In this document: in pieces, positions 42,601 through 48,600 of the stretch | How the letters are laid out: every line of letters starts with the position of its first letter | Numbering within the stretch: position 1 is the first letter of the stretch | DNA from: Membranipora membranacea | Lineage: Eukaryota; Bryozoa; Gymnolaemata; Cheilostomatida; Membraniporidae | Assembly (NCBI GenBank): GCA_914767715.1 | Contig: OU612071.1 | Coordinates: 14,119,493-14,183,492 of the forward strand | Direction of reading: 5' to 3' | Length of the DNA: 64,000 nt | Notes under the pieces: generated by a model | What the model was told of the DNA's origin: nothing | Database searches by the model: none | What the model saw: the letters and a program-made list of their open reading frames with translations, nothing else | Program-made: the position numbers and the translations under genes

Positions 42601-45600
42601 CATATTGTAATTGAAATTAATATAATGGTAGGTAGCCAGTGTTAGATATTCCCTCCCTCTCTATTACAATAATTCAAGTGTTCCTATAAACCCTTACCCT
42701 CTTATAATTAGTTAAATTAGAATGGATTAGTTATGATGGGGAACTAATTTTAGCATCACATAGAAAACATCCTCTCTGCATGCATCATGTAAATCAAGTT
42801 GTTTGTGTTCTTTAGCCCGAGGAACTATACTGTTCTGATAGATGGGATGGTGGATTGTGGGCACCCTAAGTGATAAATGATTTTCAGTTTGAGTTTTCAG
42901 AATGATAAATGAGTTTGACTTTTGCTCCTTCATATGCAGGAATGGAATATCTAGACATGCTGCGTTTAAGTATTTATCTCCGCTTTTGGCATGGAAAAAA
43001 CAATCGGTTTTTTACAAGGTAGAGCAATAAAGGAAGATTTTGAGATTGTTTAAGTGTTTTATATTCCCATAATGTTTCATCACCACAGTGTTATAATTTT
43101 TCCAACACAAACTCCTACCACTTTCTTCTTCCACTAAGATGAGCCATTGTTACAGCATGAACTAAGAATAAAACATTCTACAAACTCAACGATTTCCTGC
43201 TACATTTGTTTTTTGTACACTAGGTCTAGTGTGATTTGGTTGTGACTGGGTCAGATTCGTATTATTGTAAATCTTCATGCTATCAAAAGACAACTAGTCA
43301 TCCACAGATATTATATATTATATTATTATATTATATATTATATATATGAGCAGATGATTCACATTTATAGCTCTGTTAAAAGTATAAAAATAGTTATAGG
43401 GTTTTTCATACCTCGACTGAGTGTTGACGTGGCTGTACTAAGCGGTAGTTTTCTCGGCTGTTTGTAATGCTGTTCACTTGTATTCTGATACAACTGGTCG
43501 TCGCTAGCTCTCGGCTGAAGGAGGTAAGGATCTACAGGTGATTCAGCTCTGAGATGTTTACTTGTTGCTAGGCACTCTTCTAGAAGGTGATACCAGCCTG
43601 TCAAAGAAAGTAAACTGTGTGTCAAAAGCGTATCCAATACTGCAATTTCTTGGAATTCCCAGAGAGATTATGTCAATGATAACATAAAAGTGATTGAAAA
43701 GATCTCCCTGTGAAATCCGGGTTCAAGTTGCATTGTGGGAGTATTGGGAGCATCGTTAACATCATTATCGCCTTACGCAATAACATTTTATTTCCAAACC
43801 TGTCCACTCAATCAAGTTTAGATAAAAGTTTTAGAGAATTGAGATTTCTAGTTAGAGATGGTATGTCTACAACTGAATATTAATTGCCTTTTGGAATTAA
43901 AAGGCTATGTGAAAAAAATAAACAACTTAAACATTTTCTCTAGTTACCATGCAACCATCCCTGATGCAACCAGGGAGGGTGGGATATACCTCTCCCAACC
44001 ACCCTGATGCAGCAGGATCAGAACACAATTATTATGATCAAATTGGTAGGAGTTATTTGCTTTTTTACCATGAGGGAACAACTTATGGCAAATACAACCA
44101 AGAATATTAGGAGAGCGGGCAGATTAGAACCAATGATGCAAGCTGTCCAGTGGATTAAACTGTGAACACTATCACACCTAAAGTTACTGGCGATAGGGGC
44201 CGCCTTTACGTTCCCAACAAGTAATATTGACACTCAGGCTAATTCAAAATATGCAATATAAGGTATAGGCCTAATTTATGTTACCACTGAAAGGTTCGGT
44301 GAGGCAGTGTTTAAGAGAGAAACTCATCGCTCCAATCAGCTCAGCAGGCCTGCAAAATAAATATCAGATCAGTAATAAATTAAATATCAATAAAAACTGA
44401 TTGGGGATCACATAATATATTCATTTTGAAAAGCAGATGGTAAAAACGGCAAAAGTTTTTTAGAAATCCAGTCCTATTTGATAAGCGTAGCCTAATCTCA
44501 AAGGAAAGGAAATTAATTGATGATGAAATGCTACTACCAGCAATCACGGCTCAGTTTCAGCACTTAAACTAAGCATAGCCTTATGATGGACGGATAGAAC
44601 CTGATGAAAATATTAATAAGCTAATGTAAGAAAGACTGTGCCAGCTAGGGGCATTCTTCTATCTCTCAAGAACAAATCAACAATTAACTTTGGCACCTAG
44701 GTCAAATTATACGGTCAGCTGGGAATCTTGGTGACTGCGAACCCATCGCTACGAATTGAGTTATTAACACCTTTACCAAGTAGGCCTAGGGTGTCACTTT
44801 GGGCAATATCCAAAATGAGGAGTAACAACTACTAAATCGTATAGCCTACTGTTCTATGCTTCCAACAGGGAGGGTGGGATACCCTCCTACCCTCCCCGCT
44901 TCCAAGCCTAACTTTCTTCCATCCAAATCTTTCGCCAAACCTATAATTTTATTATAATCTTGTTTGCCTATTGTCTATGGCAACACAATTATATAGGTTA
45001 GCTGCTATATTCATAGTTTCAATAAAATAATTATTAACAAATCCATGGCTTGATCCTAAGGTTATATAAATATTGAAAATTGACAAGCAGATGTTTCTGA
45101 ATCATCCTGATGTTTTGCAGCTACAAAATGTCACAAAGACATAATATGTTCTGTTTGCTTTGTAAAAAAATCCATATTGAATGTAGAAGCCAAAAACAAG
45201 ATTCAAACTGATTGATTTTTTCCTGGCCTTACATGAGCGTCGTATTACATATATTCAGTATCTCTTTCACTTTGCGAACCCTACCACCCAGAAAACATCA
45301 AGAGAAATCAGTTATTGGGGACAACAATTTCCAGTAGAACTCATTGCTGAAAACTAATCACCCATGTAGATGGAGTGTGATTTGTGCCCACACATTGGTC
45401 GTATTCAGCAATTCAGCAATTCAGGACAGCTTTATCAGATTATACGCCTATTGTACTGAGACCAACAACAACAATAAAAAGCCAAGAGATAAAAGGAGGC
45501 CAGCCTATCCCATTCATCCTGTTTACTGTATATTCAAGTGCACTGTTAATAATGATTGGTTTGTTACAACTAATCCTTAACATCAAAGGAAGCCAAAAGG

Positions 45601-48600
45601 CGCTAGATTTAAACTCATGGTCAATATTGTGCCCAACACCTTGATTGCCCCTATATAATATCATTGAGTGGACAATAAATTCCCACAACTGAAGAGATTT
45701 GTTCATTGCAGCAGGGAGTTAATTATCTTTGGACTCCTAGATGAGCATTGTTGTGTAAGAAAATTTTGGTCACCTGAGTGCATTTGATGAATAAAAAGGA
45801 AGCACAACTAGCTGTAGAAATTTTGAGGGAGCCTGCAAATTTTTTGGTCTCTTGGGAAAATTCTAATACCCGACAGGTGTTGAATGGGCAAGAAGAATAA
45901 GGTACTATGGGCAGAGTTAATGGAATTTGCATTATGTATCATGTCCCAACAAAATCCACCTGTCTTGTAATGTCAAAATATCGCAGCTCAATAAAAGAGG
46001 TCTCTGAAAATTCAAGTTAGATATGTGAAGTGTAAGTGTGTAAGACCTTAAGACTAACAAACAAAAGCCCGTGTAAGAGGACTGTGAATCGACATCCCAA
46101 TTTGGTCCACATTGCATTTTAATCGTAAAAGTGATAATCCTACTTACTTGCGCTCTGGTAGTTTGTTCCATACCGCTACAAACAGTCTGCTCCGTGAGCC
46201 CCTCTTACTGATATCCCTGCAAGTGAACAGAAAAAGCATTCCTTATATTATCACTTTGTATGTATTATGGGTGTTTGGAGGACATGCAGTCTTTTGGGGG
46301 AAGGAGGGGGGAAGCCTGAGAACTTGTACAAAACTACTTTGATGCCTGTACGGAGGTCAAGCGGTGTCTCAAACTCTAGGCAACTAAAGTCAATCTGCAA
46401 AGAATGGGATAGTTCCTACTATTAGGTGGGAAAGGTGTAGAAAATTGCAAGGGAAACAGCGCTTTCTTGGAATATAATTCCACATCTGCCTCTATTCCCT
46501 AGGTCAGCCGAAAAAAGCCTTGAACGAATCATAGTTAGCTTTCTACCAACCATTGAGGTTTATATAAAACCACTATGATACCAACGCATTTACGTAGCTC
46601 TACATCATCAAAACCAATATTCTAAGGTCGTTCTACATTATCTAGCTTTTGTGGACCAAAACCAATCAGGGGGTCTTACAATTAGAATGAGCGATGCTTT
46701 ACCAAAGCAAATTATCACTATCACATCGCTCAAAATTGCCACTCACTTGGTCTTTAAATTAGATAAAATCATTCCTAAATCGCTCACTCAGAATGAATAT
46801 GGTTTATCAATGAGTGAGCGATGTCTGAGCGATCAGATTGCGATTTTGGCTTTTTTTTAATTAAAAGACCCCCCTGGCAATCAATCAACCCAAAACTAAA
46901 CCGACGAAGCCAGTTTGGCTAAATGCCACATCTGCCCTCACCATCATTCATTGTTCTCTGTATTTACACAGAAGATTTAGATTTGAGACCAATCTCAGCT
47001 CCTACTTCAGCAGGTAATAATAAATATAGACATGTGTAATCAGTGTACCTAATCCTGACACTTACGAGTACAGGCAAAGTGTGGTCTATTGTGTAAGGTG
47101 TGAGAGAGATTAAACTTTGCTCCTTCATGTCAAAGACTTGAATTAATTAACAGGCAAGTTTTCAAATAAAGTCTTGTGGACGAGGGGCTGAGGGATTGGT
47201 CTAATCCTTCATGGCAGTGACATGGGGATGGCTAATTAATTTTTGGGACTAGGGATGAGTTTGGCCGTGGACTCCAAATCCACATAATGGCCAGTATGGT
47301 TGCGCAACAACATAAACACACCTGTCAAAATACTGGAACTGACAATATGCACTGAGGACTGGAAGTGATGGAAGAAGATGCTCATCAACACATAGGGGTG
47401 GAGTCATGCTACTGGGGCCGGCCATGAGGAGGTTATACTAGAGGAGGCCTCAAAACAGCGCTTGACTCATTGGTGCTAGCCATAAACATATAAATACTAT
47501 ATATTTATATATTTATGGTTCTAGCAGAAGACCTTTGAGTTTTACAGTGGTATGCACACTACTGTATGTTGTATCTTGTTCACAGAAGGCAGTCAATAGG
47601 TTTTTGACTAGAAAGTAAGGGGGGATAAATTAGACCATCAGACCCCTTAAATTATGTCAGAATCGGGTCAACCCCAAAATACATTGATAAGTTAGAATAT
47701 GACTACTTACAGTGTCATGACTTCATTATAGCATGGGTTATTAGAGCACACCACTGTTGATGTTTGTGGGTTTTTAACCACCGCCCCATCAGGTATTGGT
47801 ATGAGTCCGGCGGTCACAAATGAGTTAGCTAATGGCAGGGAGCTTGTAAGAGTTGAAGCTTTCACAACTAAAACGAAATAAAAACTTTGTGTTAACTGAA
47901 TGTACAAATTTTGAATCTAGTTTCAACCTCATATCACAATAGTAGTTGAAGATTAGACAAGAGATTTTGTGCAGTCTGTCCAAAACACAATCAAGCTAGA
48001 TGAACTGACTGAGTAGCAAGGCAACAAGAGAGCGATATCAGCAAGCTAGCAAAGCTAAAACAGGAAAGCTTTAATGCAAATGCTTCATATCTATTTCATC
48101 AAACAATTCAAAACTAGGAAACTATAATATCTTTGAGAAAAGTTGTGATGAGGCTCACAAATGCAAAATAACTTTCCCTGGCTAGTCATAGCTCAATAGA
48201 GCGTTTCACCCATAAACATATAAATACATATAAATACATATAAATACATATAAAAACATATAAATACATATAAAGTATTTATATGTTTATGGTTTCACCT
48301 AACAATAACCCCTTACTTACCATGTATTGATACGCTGGCCTCGTTTACTGCTCTGACTGAAAGCTGAATCTGACCTGCAAAATAGAGACGAGATGCAATT
48401 AGGAGACAAGACACAATTAATTCACAAACAAAAACTAGCAACAAACTTATTGTTCAACTTTGTAGTAGATAAACCTTGTTTCTTTGCTCATAAAAAGCTG
48501 GGCAGAATTACGAAGCTTAACTACAAGAGAGTTGCATCTCAATGCTCTCTCCACAGTTATCTAGACCTCATACCAACATGATCAAGCTTAATCGAAGAAA

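Larger units (their letters stand above)
35958..43262. mobile_element. mosaic mobile-element island of about 7.3 kb
   Basis: Built of repeated blocks. Direct copies of about 1.5 kb lie at 35958-37461 and 38584-40085 and are nearly identical by eye. Direct copies of about 0.7 kb lie at 37873-38580 and 41453-42152. Inverted blocks pair 40085-40255 with 42800-43017, 41210-41580 with 42250-42600, and 36378-36420 with 43212-43262. No transposase or reverse transcriptase is recognisable, so these look like non-autonomous or decayed units that inserted into each other and recombined. The close match of the 1.5-kb copies suggests a recent duplication. It is confined to one intron. Confidence 0.85.
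35810..43411. other. intron 6, hosting the mobile-element island
   Basis: 7.6-kb intron between exons 6 and 7. Only the edges look like ordinary intron: 35810-35957 is an A/T-only tract, and 43263-43411 holds an AT repeat before exon 6. The rest is repeat-derived. Confidence 0.7.
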
